In this document: positions 55,375 through 64,000 of the stretch, one piece after another | Numbering within the stretch: position 1 is the first letter of the stretch | Layout of the letters: each line of letters starts with the position of its first letter | From: Pseudoalteromonas sp. UG3-2 | GTDB taxonomy: Bacteria > Pseudomonadota > Gammaproteobacteria > Enterobacterales > Alteromonadaceae | Assembly (NCBI RefSeq): GCF_037120705.1 | Contig: NZ_JAWLJU010000002.1 | Coordinates: 2,552,001-2,616,000, forward strand | DNA length: 64,000 nt | Direction of reading: 5' to 3' | Notes under the pieces: model-generated | What the model saw: the letters and a program-made list of their open reading frames with translations, nothing else | Told to the model about the DNA's origin: nothing | Database searches by the model: none | Made by a program: the position numbers and the translations under genes

Positions 55375-57923
55375 TTCGTAATTTGCACTTGGCACAGATA
55401 AGTGTAGTGTTCTGTGCCAATTCTTAATTCAAGTGATGGCGAGTGACATAGTGTCCTGAACCATGACAGGCGATAAAAAGATGGGCTCCAGCCTAAATCA
55501 ATGCTTTTTTTCAGTGAAGCAATCGCGGAATACTTTTCTTCAATCAGCGTTTGAATCAACGACTTTACGTAAAAAGCTTCAGCGGAATCGGGGTACTCAG
55601 CTAAATATTCATCAATTGCTATTAATGCCTCTTGATGCCTACCTAGGTGTGCTAGAGCTTGGATGCGCACGACTTCAACTTGGCTTGCTGGATCACTGGC
55701 TAAAATTTGCCGATACACTTCACTGGCTTTCGCCTTCTCGCCCATTAGTGAGTATATGTCTGCGTAGTTAAGCAAGATTTCTACATTACTGGGCGCCAAT
55801 TGAGTGGCTCGTTCAGCAAACTCGAGTGCCCGCTCTAAATCACCTAATAACATCAACACAATGGCATAGTTATTGAAGGTAGCCGTACTTGTATATGAGC
55901 GCTTAACTAGAGCTTCATAAGATTTGTTTGCTTCATGGAGCTTGCCAAGTAGAAGAGAGATATCGGCAATGGCCTTAAGTGTTTTTAGGTTATCAGGGCC
56001 GTAGTTGCTGGCTGCTCGCAAATACGGCAAGGCTTCTTCATATTGGCCAAGCTTCATATTGAGCAAGGCTGCATTGCGGATGACTTTTAAGGTGGGTCTA
56101 AGTTCAAAGGCAAGCTCAGTGTGATGAAGTGCCGAAGCGTAATCGTCTATTAAATTATAGTAGATGCTGATCAGTGCATGCTTTTGATACTCGTCCTTGA
56201 CTGAATTCTGAATTGCTAAAAAAGTTCCTTTGGCACGGCTTTTGTCTTTTACAAACGCATAAAACTTGAGGTAGGAGGTTTGAATAATTGTACTTGCCTT
56301 TAATCTCTCAGGGGCTTGCTGTAATACTTGCTCCCAGTTTAGAAGTACTTGATCGTTTGAGCTATCTCTGTACAACTGAGTTGCAAGTTCAGAATAAAGT
56401 GAATACAGCGGCAAAAAGTCTGGCGTTGTATCGATCAGCATTGTTAACTCTTTTATTATCGCAGCGCGGTCTGCTCCCTTTACTAAACTAGCATCATGAA
56501 GTGTAGCGTAGTTATTTAGTAATGTTTTATTGCCAGTGGCTAAGTCAGTTGAGCCTCCAGTCAGTGAAGTGAGGGCTGAGGCTGTAATAGCAAAAACATG
56601 GCTGTAGTTTTCGCTCGAGGTCATCGTTCGCGCACTATTAATCAAGGCGCCATTAGACGCATCAACTAAGTCGATAACGATGTCACAGCTTTGAATATTA
56701 CAGTCTAGTTTTATCGTAACGAGCTCATTACTATTTAACGCTCGCCCCAATGCCTTTAAAGGTGCTTCAACACCAATAAATTTTTGTGTTTGCTCTACTT
56801 CACTGTCTGAAATGAAGACGTAATCATGGTTACTTAAAAAATGTTGTTTAAGTGCGTCGTTAATTGCTAACTCGATGTTTTGTTGATGCGCTTCAAGTAG
56901 TTGAAAAGAGTTAGTGAACTTTATCGGCAGCGCAGCAATATAAACCTTAGGTTTGGTTTCCTGCCAATACCAATAACCACCAACGACAAAGCACACGAGA
57001 AAAGTGAAAAGTGCTGCAATGCCGACCTGTTTACGCCGTGCTTTGGCTTTTTCTGCGGCTTTATTTTGTAATTCTATTTCTTCAAGTGATAGCGTCGCTT
57101 CGCTGTTATCGTAGCTAAAGGAATGCAGAATTTGCTTTAATTGCTGGCTGACTTCATTGGCGCTGCTTGGGCGAGATTGCTTGTCGTATTGCAGTAAGCG
57201 GTCGATAAGCTGTGCAAGAGCCGGAGGTATATCTAAAATACGCTTAGCGCTGGTTTTTAACGGCTGGAACTTTATCTGTTCAGCAATAGCCTGATCACTG
57301 CCATCGTCAGCTTGTTCGCTATAAGGGTGATGCTCGGCTAATAGTTGATATGCAATCAATCCAAATGAGAATAAGTCACTGCGGTTATCAAGTGTTTCAC
57401 CCCTAAGTTGTTCAGGAGACATTGCGGTGAGACTACCATAACTGGTGTGAGGGCAAAGGCTTTGACAGTCTTCTAATTGTGAAATACCAAAGTCGGCTAT
57501 TTTTGCTGTGCCCTGCTCATTCACTAAAACATTGCCCGGCTTTAAATCCAAATGGAGAATATTTTGGCTATGGGCTGAAGCCAAGCCACTGGCGATATCG
57601 CTAAGAAGCTCGATTTTTTGCTCAATAGTTAATACATGCGTTTTTGTATAGTGCTGTAAGGTTGCACCTTGCACGTACTCCATTTCCAAAGCTATTTGAC
57701 CATCGCTTTCGAAGGCATCGTAAATTTGTACTATGTTGGGGTGATTGAAGCGAGCTAATAAACGCGCTTCGTTGAGAGGATCTGACTGGGTGTGTTGGCT
57801 AAACTCGAGAACTTTAACGGCTACGCGACGACCTAGTTTGTTATCGGTGGCAAGATACACTTTGCTCATACCACCTTCGGCAAGCAAGATAACGTCCTGA
57901 TAATATTCTTCTAACTTCAACAC
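55371..57923 (-). CDS. membrane Ser/Thr protein kinase with C-terminal TPR repeats
   Basis: The 850-residue protein has an N-terminal kinase domain: AEGGMSKVY glycine loop (about 15-23), K37 in VAVKVL, catalytic loop HLDLKPGN at 124-131, DFG at 144-146 and the APE-like SPE at 169-171. The residue before the catalytic Asp is L, not R, so it is a non-RD kinase. One helix at about 297-317 spans the membrane. The C-terminal part contains several TPR repeats (for example YEEALPYLRAASNYGPDN, LERALEFAERATQLAPSN). Substrate unknown. Confidence 0.92.
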   Translation of the reverse strand: MLKLEEYYQDVILLAEGGMSKVYLATDNKLGRRVAVKVLEFSQHTQSDPLNEARLLARFNHPNIVQIYDAFESDGQIALEMEYVQGATLQHYTKTHVLTIEQKIELLSDIASGLASAHSQNILHLDLKPGNVLVNEQGTAKIADFGISQLEDCQSLCPHTSYGSLTAMSPEQLRGETLDNRSDLFSFGLIAYQLLAEHHPYSEQADDGSDQAIAEQIKFQPLKTSAKRILDIPPALAQLIDRLLQYDKQSRPSSANEVSQQLKQILHSFSYDNSEATLSLEEIELQNKAAEKAKARRKQVGIAALFTFLVCFVVGGYWYWQETKPKVYIAALPIKFTNSFQLLEAHQQNIELAINDALKQHFLSNHDYVFISDSEVEQTQKFIGVEAPLKALGRALNSNELVTIKLDCNIQSCDIVIDLVDASNGALINSARTMTSSENYSHVFAITASALTSLTGGSTDLATGNKTLLNNYATLHDASLVKGADRAAIIKELTMLIDTTPDFLPLYSLYSELATQLYRDSSNDQVLLNWEQVLQQAPERLKASTIIQTSYLKFYAFVKDKSRAKGTFLAIQNSVKDEYQKHALISIYYNLIDDYASALHHTELAFELRPTLKVIRNAALLNMKLGQYEEALPYLRAASNYGPDNLKTLKAIADISLLLGKLHEANKSYEALVKRSYTSTATFNNYAIVLMLLGDLERALEFAERATQLAPSNVEILLNYADIYSLMGEKAKASEVYRQILASDPASQVEVVRIQALAHLGRHQEALIAIDEYLAEYPDSAEAFYVKSLIQTLIEEKYSAIASLKKSIDLGWSPSFYRLSWFRTLCHSPSLELRIGTEHYTYLCQVQITN

Positions 57924-58092
57924 AGCGCTGTCTTTCTCATTAATTGTTGGGGGTAAGTGTATCGTTAAAAACTCTCAATTAGTACTGTTTACGATGGTCA
58001 CCGGGGTAAAAAGCAAGTTGAAAATTTACCACTTTGCCAACCCTCAGTCTTAATATACTTTAGGGATGTTTTCATCTCTTTAAGGAAAGTCG

Positions 58093-58932
58093 ATGGTAAA
58101 AATAAGCGACATCCCGATCAGCGGTCAAATAATCGCTTTTGCTTTATGTACGCTACTGTACAGCCTTGATATTATAGCGGCAACGACAGAGCAAAACTTT
58201 AGCTATCCTAATAATGCTCGTAATGCGATAAGCTTATCCTTTGATGATGCCAGGCCCAGTCAAGTTGAAATTGGCATACCGCTTTTGAATCGCCACCGAG
58301 TCAAGGCGACTTTTTATGTTATGCCTGCCCGAGTAGAAGGGAAGCTAGCGCTATGGCAAGCGGCAGCAAAGCAAGGCCATGAAATAGGAAACCATACCAG
58401 TGAGCACTTATGCACTGGTAACTTCCCATGGCTTAGGGCGCAAGGCAAAGGCCTAGAGCAAGTGGACTTAGCCGATATTGAGCGCGACATAGTCACCACC
58501 TCAAAATATATTAAACAGCACTTTGGCGTAACCCCACGGAGCTTTGCTTACCCCTGCGGTAATACCTTTGTAGGGCGTGGTGCTAAGGTAAAAAGCTACG
58601 TGCCCCTAATAGCAAAGCACTTCGTCACTGGCCGCACTTGGCTAGATGAAACGGCTAATCACCCCTTTTATACTGACTTGGCTCAGCTAACAGGGATAAG
58701 AATGGATGGCATGAATTTTAGTGAGCTAAAAGCGCTATTAGATACACTCCGGGTGAACAACAGTTGGATAATACTGGCTGGCCACGATGTCGGTGAAAAA
58801 GGAAGGTATAGCGTCGATGAACAGATGCTAGCGGAGCTGGTGAGCTACTTGAAGAACCCCAAAAATGGCTATTGGTTGGATACGGTGAGCAATGTTGCTG
58901 ATTATATAAAGCGGCAAAGGCAAACGAATTGA
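58093..58932 (+). CDS. polysaccharide deacetylase (NodB homology domain)
   Basis: The 279-residue protein has an N-terminal hydrophobic segment (IIAFALCTLLYSLDIIAAT, a signal peptide or anchor), and then the NodB fold: motif 1 SFDDARPS, motif 2 HEIGNHTSEH, motif 3 FAYPCGN and motif 4 near GHDVGEKG. It is a zinc-dependent carbohydrate esterase family 4 enzyme acting on an exported N-acetylated glycan. It lies where rpsQ would normally precede the spc operon. Confidence 0.85.
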   Translation: MVKISDIPISGQIIAFALCTLLYSLDIIAATTEQNFSYPNNARNAISLSFDDARPSQVEIGIPLLNRHRVKATFYVMPARVEGKLALWQAAAKQGHEIGNHTSEHLCTGNFPWLRAQGKGLEQVDLADIERDIVTTSKYIKQHFGVTPRSFAYPCGNTFVGRGAKVKSYVPLIAKHFVTGRTWLDETANHPFYTDLAQLTGIRMDGMNFSELKALLDTLRVNNSWIILAGHDVGEKGRYSVDEQMLAELVSYLKNPKNGYWLDTVSNVADYIKRQRQTN

Positions 58933-59251
58933 GGCGAGTTTTTACCAATAGCTGCTTGTATTTATTCACTTCGGTGAAGCTAGAAGCAAAGCCTTAATTA
59001 ATAGAGTTGGTTGTTATTTGTGCAAGTTGTTGAATTCTTTGTTGCTCGCCACAATATCTCAAAACTGTAATCGGTACGTCACGTTAACGCGCTAAATTAA
59101 TTAAAAATTGACCTATCTTTGACGCGACATTGCTGGTACAATTGCCCGCCCTTGAAAGACATAAACACAGTTTTTTGAGTGGAATTTAACCTAAATGCCT
59201 TGATTTTGAACAAGATCTCGGCGAGTTGTAACTACACCGGAGCTCATTAAG
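58933..59251 (+). promoter_or_regulatory. upstream region and promoter of the spc operon
   Basis: An extended -10 TGG-TACAAT (59134-59142) with a GC-rich discriminator (TGCCCGCCC) follows AT-rich sequence (AATTAATTAAAAATTG) that could act as UP element. A -35 is not clear: TTGACC at 59108 is 23 bases away. This resembles the spc promoter of E. coli in its -10 and discriminator. A leader of about 100 bases ends in CCGGAG before rplN. There is no trace of rpsQ or other S10 operon genes. Confidence 0.6.
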
Positions 59252-59620
59252 ATGATCCAAATGCAAACTCAGCTGGACGTTGCTGATAACAGCGGCGCTC
59301 GCAAAGTGCAGTGTATTAAAGTCTTAGGTGGTTCGCACCGTCGCTACGCAGCGGTTGGCGACATCATTAAAGTTTCTGTTAAAGAAGCTATTCCTCGCGG
59401 CAAAGTGAAGAAAGGTGATGTTAAAAACGCAGTAGTTGTGCGCACCAAAAAAGGCGTTCGTCGTCCAGACGGTTCTTTGATCCGTTTCGACAGTAATGCT
59501 GCAGTTATTCTAAACGATAGCCTACAGCCGATCGGAACTCGTATCTTCGGCCCTGTGACTCGTGAACTTCGTACTGAAAAGTTCATGAAGATCGTTTCAC
59601 TAGCACCAGAAGTACTATAA
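59252..59620 (+). CDS. rplN: 50S ribosomal protein L14 (uL14)
   Basis: The 122-residue protein starts [33 protein letters not shown] and matches L14 in full; it sits at the L19/16S bridge face of the large subunit. First gene of the spc operon here. GGAG precedes the ATG. Confidence 0.98.
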   Translation: MIQMQTQLDVADNSGARKVQCIKVLGGSHRRYAAVGDIIKVSVKEAIPRGKVKKGDVKNAVVVRTKKGVRRPDGSLIRFDSNAAVILNDSLQPIGTRIFGPVTRELRTEKFMKIVSLAPEVL

Positions 59621-59630
59621 GGAGTCGATC

Positions 59631-59945
59631 ATGGCAGCAAAAATCCGTCGTGATGACGAAGTAATCGTACTAGCCGGTAAAGACAAAGGTAAGCGCGGTA
59701 AAGTGCTTTCAGTTGTAACTGAGACTGGCCGAGTATTTGTTGAAGGCGTAAATATTATCAAGAAACACCAGAAGCCTGTACCACAACTACAGCAAGCTGG
59801 CGGTGTAATTGAAAAAGAAGCGTCTGTCGACGTATCAAACGTTGCGATTTTCAACCAGGAAACTGGTAAAGCAGATCGTGTAGGTTTTAGATTTGAAGAC
59901 GGTAAAAAAGTCCGTTTCTTCAAGTCTACCGGTAAAACTATTTAA
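59631..59945 (+). CDS. rplX: 50S ribosomal protein L24 (uL24)
   Basis: The 104-residue KOW-domain protein: [25 protein letters not shown]. One of the first assembly proteins of the 50S subunit. 10 bases after rplN, with AAGGAG as ribosome binding site. Confidence 0.98.
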   Translation: MAAKIRRDDEVIVLAGKDKGKRGKVLSVVTETGRVFVEGVNIIKKHQKPVPQLQQAGGVIEKEASVDVSNVAIFNQETGKADRVGFRFEDGKKVRFFKSTGKTI

Positions 59946-59960
59946 TAGTTGGAGTAGACG

Positions 59961-60500
59961 ATGGCGAAACTGCATGAAGTGTACAAAGACAAAGTAGTAA
60001 AAGAGCTTCAAGAGAAGTTCGGTTACGGCTCTGTCATGCAAGTCCCTCAGATCGAAAAGATCACACTTAACATGGGTGTGGGCGAAGCCCTAGCTGACAA
60101 GAAGATTCTAGAGAACGCAGTATCAGATCTAGAAGCAATCTCTGGTCAGAAACCTTTAGTGACTAAAGCTCGTAAATCAGTTGCAGGCTTTAAGATCCGT
60201 GAAGGTTACCCAATTGGCTGTAAAGTAACCCTACGCGGCGAGCGTATGTGGGATTTCCTAGAGCGTTTAGTCTCTATCGCGATGCCACGTATTCGTGACT
60301 TCCGCGGTGTTAGCGCAAAGTCTTTTGACGGTCGCGGTAACTACTCTATGGGCGTACGTGAACAAATCATCTTCCCAGAAATTGATTATGATAAAGTAGA
60401 CCGTGTACGCGGTATGGACATCACAATCACTACTTCTGCACAAACAGATGATGAAGGCCGTGCGTTGTTAGAAGCGTTCAACTTCCCATTTAAAAAGTAA
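59961..60500 (+). CDS. rplE: 50S ribosomal protein L5 (uL5)
   Basis: The 179-residue protein: [21 protein letters not shown]...VGEA...GIREQ-type core through [17 protein letters not shown]. Binds 5S rRNA. In E. coli the S8 repressor site is near the start of this gene; the hairpin form was not checked here. Confidence 0.98.
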   Translation: MAKLHEVYKDKVVKELQEKFGYGSVMQVPQIEKITLNMGVGEALADKKILENAVSDLEAISGQKPLVTKARKSVAGFKIREGYPIGCKVTLRGERMWDFLERLVSIAMPRIRDFRGVSAKSFDGRGNYSMGVREQIIFPEIDYDKVDRVRGMDITITTSAQTDDEGRALLEAFNFPFKK

Positions 60501-60510
60501 GGGTAGGGTT

Positions 60511-60816
60511 ATGGCAAAGAATTCAATGAAAGCACGTGACGTAAAACGTGCTAAATTAGTAGCTCAGTATGCTGAAAAGCGTGCTGCGTTAAAAGCTATC
60601 ATCAGCGATGTTAACGCATCAGATGATGAGCGTTGGGATGCAGTGTTAAAGCTTCAGACTTTACCACGCGATTCTAGCCCTTCACGTCAACGTAATCGTT
60701 GTAACATTACGGGCCGCCCACACGGTTACCTTCGCAAATTCGGCTTAAGCCGTATTAAAGTGCGCGAAGCAGCGATGCGCGGTGAAATTCCTGGCCTTAA
60801 AAAGGCTAGCTGGTAA
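60511..60816 (+). CDS. rpsN: 30S ribosomal protein S14 (uS14)
   Basis: The 101-residue protein is of the long C-minus type: [28 protein letters not shown] lacks the zinc-binding CxxC pairs of the short form. Confidence 0.98.
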   Translation: MAKNSMKARDVKRAKLVAQYAEKRAALKAIISDVNASDDERWDAVLKLQTLPRDSSPSRQRNRCNITGRPHGYLRKFGLSRIKVREAAMRGEIPGLKKASW

Positions 60817-60836
60817 TAGAATCACGGGAGTAAGAC

Positions 60837-61229
60837 ATGAGCTTGCAAGATCCAATTGCGGATTTGTTCACACGTATCCGTAACGGTCAGTCTGCGAAGA
60901 AGGTATCAGTTACTATGCCAACTTCAAAGCTGAAAGTAGCTGTTGCTAAGGTACTAAAAGATGAAGGTTACATCACAGACTTCTCTGTATCTGGCGACGT
61001 AAAAGCAGAATTGACTATCGAACTTAAGTACTTCGAAGGCAAAGCTGTAATCGAAAACATCCAGCGTGTTAGCCGCCCTGGTCTACGTATCTACAAGAAA
61101 CGTGACCAATTACCTAAGGTAATGGGTGGTCTAGGTATCGCTATCGTATCAACTTCTAAAGGCCTGATGACAGACCGCGCTGCGCGTAACGCTGGTGTTG
61201 GTGGTGAAATCATTGGCTTTGTAGCTTAA
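60837..61229 (+). CDS. rpsH: 30S ribosomal protein S8 (uS8)
   Basis: The 130-residue protein: [18 protein letters not shown] and the closing [26 protein letters not shown]. It is a 16S-binding protein and in E. coli the translational repressor of the spc operon. Confidence 0.98.
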   Translation: MSLQDPIADLFTRIRNGQSAKKVSVTMPTSKLKVAVAKVLKDEGYITDFSVSGDVKAELTIELKYFEGKAVIENIQRVSRPGLRIYKKRDQLPKVMGGLGIAIVSTSKGLMTDRAARNAGVGGEIIGFVA

Positions 61230-61242
61230 TCGGAGGGGAACT

Positions 61243-61773
61243 ATGTCTCGTATAGCGAAGGCTCCAATCAATGTTCCTGCCGGTGTTGAAGTTACAATTA
61301 ACGGCCAGGACATCAAAGTTAAGGGCAAAAACGGTGAATTAACTCGCACAATCAACGATGCGGTTGAAGTTTCACTTAACGATAACGTTATTACTACTGC
61401 GCCACGTGAAGTTGCAAATGCTTGGGCTCAAGCAGGTACAGCACGTGCATTGATCAACAACATGATCAACGGTGTTAACGAAGGTTTTGAAAAGAAACTA
61501 CAACTAGTAGGTGTTGGTTACCGTGCGGCAGTTAAGGGTAAAGTATTAGACTTAACTCTTGGCTTCTCTCACCCGGTGAACTTCGAGATCCCTGAGGGCA
61601 TCACAATCGAAGCACCAAGCCAAACTGAAATTGTTGTTAAAGGCGCAGATAAGCAGCTTGTTGGTCAAACAGCAGCTAACATTCGCGCGTATCGTCAACC
61701 AGAGCCTTACAAAGGTAAAGGTGTTCGTTACGCAGACGAATATGTGCGTCGTAAAGAGGCTAAGAAGAAGTAA
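61243..61773 (+). CDS. rplF: 50S ribosomal protein L6 (uL6)
   Basis: The 176-residue protein: [17 protein letters not shown]...QLVGVGYRA...[14 protein letters not shown]. Sits near the sarcin-ricin loop. GGAGGGG is its ribosome binding site. Confidence 0.98.
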   Translation: MSRIAKAPINVPAGVEVTINGQDIKVKGKNGELTRTINDAVEVSLNDNVITTAPREVANAWAQAGTARALINNMINGVNEGFEKKLQLVGVGYRAAVKGKVLDLTLGFSHPVNFEIPEGITIEAPSQTEIVVKGADKQLVGQTAANIRAYRQPEPYKGKGVRYADEYVRRKEAKKK

Positions 61774-61782
61774 GGTAAGACG

Positions 61783-62133
61783 ATGGATAAGAAATCAGCT
61801 CGTCTACGTCGTGCTAAGCGCACTCGTAGAAATATTATCGAACAAGGCCAAACACGTCTTGTTATCCACCGCACGCCACGTCACATGTACGCTCAGGTAG
61901 TTAACGCTGAGGGTACTGTACTGGCTGCTGCTTCTACTGTTGAAAAAGCAATTGCTGAAACAGTTAAAGGCACAGGCAACATCGAAGCGGCTCAAGCAGT
62001 TGGTAAAGCAATCGCTGAGCGCGTAGCTGACAAAGGCGTTGAGAAAATCGCTTTTGATCGCAGTGGCTTTAAATATCACGGCCGAGTGAAGGCGCTAGCT
62101 GATGCTGCGCGTGAAGCCGGTCTGCAATTCTAG
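61783..62133 (+). CDS. rplR: 50S ribosomal protein L18 (uL18)
   Basis: The 116-residue protein: [18 protein letters not shown] and the [26 protein letters not shown] end. Binds 5S rRNA with L5 and L25. Confidence 0.98.
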   Translation: MDKKSARLRRAKRTRRNIIEQGQTRLVIHRTPRHMYAQVVNAEGTVLAAASTVEKAIAETVKGTGNIEAAQAVGKAIAERVADKGVEKIAFDRSGFKYHGRVKALADAAREAGLQF

Positions 62134-62142
62134 GAGTAGACA

Positions 62143-62649
62143 ATGGCTAACGTAGAAGCAAAGCAAGCACAGCCTGAATTGGCTGAAAAGCTAATCGCGG
62201 TAAACCGTGTGTCTAAAGTGGTTAAAGGTGGTCGTATCTTTAGCTTCACTGCACTAACAGTAGTTGGTGATGGCGCGGGTAAAGTAGGTTTTGGTTATGG
62301 TAAAGCACGTGAAGTTCCTGCTGCTATTCAAAAAGCAATGGAAAAAGCACGTCGCAACATGATCTCTGTTGAACTAAACGGTAACACGTTACAGCACCCT
62401 ATCAAGGGTCGCCACGCGGGTTCTAAAGTTTACATGCAGCCTGCATCTGAAGGTACAGGTATCATCGCCGGTGGTGCGATGCGTGCAGTACTAGAAGTGA
62501 CTGGCGTACAAAACGTACTATCTAAAGCATACGGTTCAACTAACCCGATCAACATCGTTCGCGCAACGATTGCAGCCCTAGAGAACATGAATTCTCCACA
62601 AGGTATTGCAGCGAAGCGTGGTCTTAGCGTTGACGAAATCTTGGGGTAA
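62143..62649 (+). CDS. rpsE: 30S ribosomal protein S5 (uS5)
   Basis: The 168-residue protein has the dsRNA-binding-like N-domain ([20 protein letters not shown]) and the C-domain ([19 protein letters not shown]). It contributes to decoding fidelity. Confidence 0.98.
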   Translation: MANVEAKQAQPELAEKLIAVNRVSKVVKGGRIFSFTALTVVGDGAGKVGFGYGKAREVPAAIQKAMEKARRNMISVELNGNTLQHPIKGRHAGSKVYMQPASEGTGIIAGGAMRAVLEVTGVQNVLSKAYGSTNPINIVRATIAALENMNSPQGIAAKRGLSVDEILG

Positions 62650-62655
62650 GACACC

Positions 62656-62835
62656 ATGGCAAATACAGTAAAAGTAACTCAAGTACGTAGCTCAATCGGT
62701 CGTTTACCGAAACATAAAGCTACATTACGTGGCCTTGGTTTACGTCGTATCAACCACACTGTTGAGCTAGAAGACACGCCAGCAGTTCGCGGTATGATCA
62801 ACCAAGTTTCTTACATGGTTAAGGTTGAGGGGTAA
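62656..62835 (+). CDS. rpmD: 50S ribosomal protein L30 (uL30)
   Basis: A 59-residue protein below usual length cut-offs: [20 protein letters not shown], then [13 protein letters not shown] and the MVKVEG end, as in L30. ATG at 62656, TAA at 62833. It sits 6 bases after rpsE. Confidence 0.97.
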   Translation: MANTVKVTQVRSSIGRLPKHKATLRGLGLRRINHTVELEDTPAVRGMINQVSYMVKVEG

Positions 62836-62839
62836 TTCG

Positions 62840-63274
62840 ATGAACTTGAATACACTTTCACCTGCTGCAGGTTCAAAAGCCGCTGGTAAGCGTGTTGGCC
62901 GTGGTATCGGTTCTGGTCTTGGTAAGACTGGTGGTCGTGGTCACAAAGGTCAAAAATCACGTTCTGGTGGTAAAGTACGCGTTGGTTTCGAAGGCGGTCA
63001 AATGCCTATGCAACAACGTCTACCAAAGTTTGGTTTCACTTCACGCAAGTCTCTTGTGTCTAAAGAAGTAAATCTATACGAAATCGCTAAAGTTGAAGGC
63101 GATGTGGTAGATATGAACGCGTTACAGGCAGCTGGTATCATTAAAAAGAACATCCAGTTCGTTAAAGTTGTAAAATCTGGCGAAGTTTCACGCGCTGTTA
63201 CCGTTAAAGGCATTAAAGTGTCTAAAGGTGCACGCGAAGCTATCGAAGCTGCCGGAGGCAAGGTAGAAGACTAA
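62840..63274 (+). CDS. rplO: 50S ribosomal protein L15 (uL15)
   Basis: The 144-residue protein: [38 protein letters not shown], then [21 protein letters not shown] 62840 is preceded by GAGGGG, which lies at the end of rpmD. Confidence 0.98.
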   Translation: MNLNTLSPAAGSKAAGKRVGRGIGSGLGKTGGRGHKGQKSRSGGKVRVGFEGGQMPMQQRLPKFGFTSRKSLVSKEVNLYEIAKVEGDVVDMNALQAAGIIKKNIQFVKVVKSGEVSRAVTVKGIKVSKGAREAIEAAGGKVED

Positions 63275-63285
63275 GGAAGTACGCT

Positions 63286-64000
63286 ATGGCTAAACCAGGT
63301 CAAGATATGCAAAGTGCACAAAGTGGGCTTTCGGAACTGAAGCGCCGATTACTATTTGTATTGGGTGCTATCATTATTTACCGTCTAGGCTCTTTTGTGC
63401 CGATCCCTGGGATTGACGCCGCTGTACTTGCCGAATTCTTCGAGCAACAAAAGGGCACCATTGTTGAAATGTTCAACATGTTCAGCGGTGGTGCGCTTGA
63501 GCGTGCATCGGTATTGGCTCTAGGTATTATGCCGTACATCTCGGCTTCGATTATTATGCAGCTATTAACGCACATACATCCTGCGATGATAGAGCTTAAG
63601 AAAGAAGGTGAGCAAGGGCGTAAGAAAATAAGCCAGTATACGCGTTATGGTACGCTTGTGCTTGCTACATTCCAATCAATAGGTATCGCTACTGGTCTCC
63701 CTAATATGATGGAAGGCCTCGTTGTGAATCCAGGCTTTGGCTTTTATTTCACAGCGGTAGTGAGCTTAGTCACAGGAACCATGTTCCTAATGTGGTTGGG
63801 CGAACAAATTACAGAGCGTGGTATCGGTAACGGTATCTCAGTTCTGATTTTTGTTGGTATTGTAGCTAACCTGCCGTCTGCAATTGGTTCGACAGCAGAA
63901 ATGGCGCGCCAAGGTGATCTGCACATATTAGCATTGTTATTGATTGCGGTAATCGTATTCGCTGTAACTTATATGGTTGTATTCTTCGAACGTGGACAGC
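63286..64000 (+). CDS. secY: Sec translocon subunit SecY, N-terminal part
   Basis: The first 238 residues of SecY are in the window: [44 protein letters not shown], then [32 protein letters not shown] and [19 protein letters not shown]. The protein channel for export of pre-proteins in the inner membrane, with the first five or six helices visible here. It is the last spc operon gene seen, cut by the window end. Confidence 0.97.
   Translation, partial: MAKPGQDMQSAQSGLSELKRRLLFVLGAIIIYRLGSFVPIPGIDAAVLAEFFEQQKGTIVEMFNMFSGGALERASVLALGIMPYISASIIMQLLTHIHPAMIELKKEGEQGRKKISQYTRYGTLVLATFQSIGIATGLPNMMEGLVVNPGFGFYFTAVVSLVTGTMFLMWLGEQITERGIGNGISVLIFVGIVANLPSAIGSTAEMARQGDLHILALLLIAVIVFAVTYMVVFFERGQ

Noticed and set aside
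59143..59251. Riboswitch or ribosomal-protein leader structure before rplN
   Set aside because: I could not find a convincing conserved fold by eye; the usual S8 control site is further downstream near rplE.

Overview
The window looks like a chromosomal segment of a marine gammaproteobacterium of the order Alteromonadales, most like Pseudoalteromonas. The evidence is core gene content and order (yheU-yheT, yheS-yheV-slyX-fkpA, rsd-hemE, speE/speA, nudE-cysQ, spc ribosomal operon), moderate GC, and a small palindromic repeat of a type common in marine Alteromonadales. The genus is inferred from gene content alone. No prophage, transposase, integrase or CRISPR array was seen.

Layout. 1-12000: housekeeping and stress genes: the N-terminal part of cheV, a two-TM potassium channel with an RCK domain, tesB, a double VOC protein, an SDR, a small acidic protein coupled to the cis/trans fatty acid isomerase cti, a thioredoxin-fold peroxiredoxin, an all-alpha dUTPase, yrfG, nudE and cysQ. 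12040-13330: the most unusual stretch. Three identical initiator tRNA-fMet genes are interleaved with five copies of a roughly 93-bp tRNA-fMet-like unit whose arms are interrupted by small hairpins. A MITE-like element follows and supplies the stop codon of the next gene. 13309-24700: an M19 dipeptidase, the yhe/slyX/fkpA block, rsd with a candidate small RNA or attenuated leader, hemE, and divergent speE/speA. 24685-38600: speA, two paralogous acyltransferases plus an MscS-type channel, chrA, an OmpA lipoprotein, and a predicted sulfide-responsive locus (SqrR/BigR-type repressor, split YgaP-like pair, RND pump) sharing one compact operator region.

38700-45400: a four-gene ABC export cluster with a very large fusion of an ABC-2 permease to an M1-type metallopeptidase, flanked by a second ATPase/permease pair. 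45497-58932: a FAH hydrolase, purT plus an aldo/keto reductase, two nearly identical TorF-like porins flanking a secreted protein of unknown function, an unclassified protein, AsmA, a small DP-EP-like protein, a membrane Ser/Thr kinase with TPRs, and a polysaccharide deacetylase. 59137-64000: the spc ribosomal protein operon from rplN into secY, starting from its own promoter and not preceded by rpsQ and the S10 operon.

The genes are mostly independent housekeeping units. The coordinated groups are the sulfide locus (repressor, rhodanese, membrane protein, pump), the polyamine pair speE/speA, the phospholipid and membrane group (acyltransferases, MscS), the ABC/peptidase cluster, and the translation block. 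The best candidates for something not well described are the hairpin-bearing tRNA-like units between initiator tRNA genes, the candidate RNA ahead of rsd, and the RND pump placed under a sulfide-type repressor.
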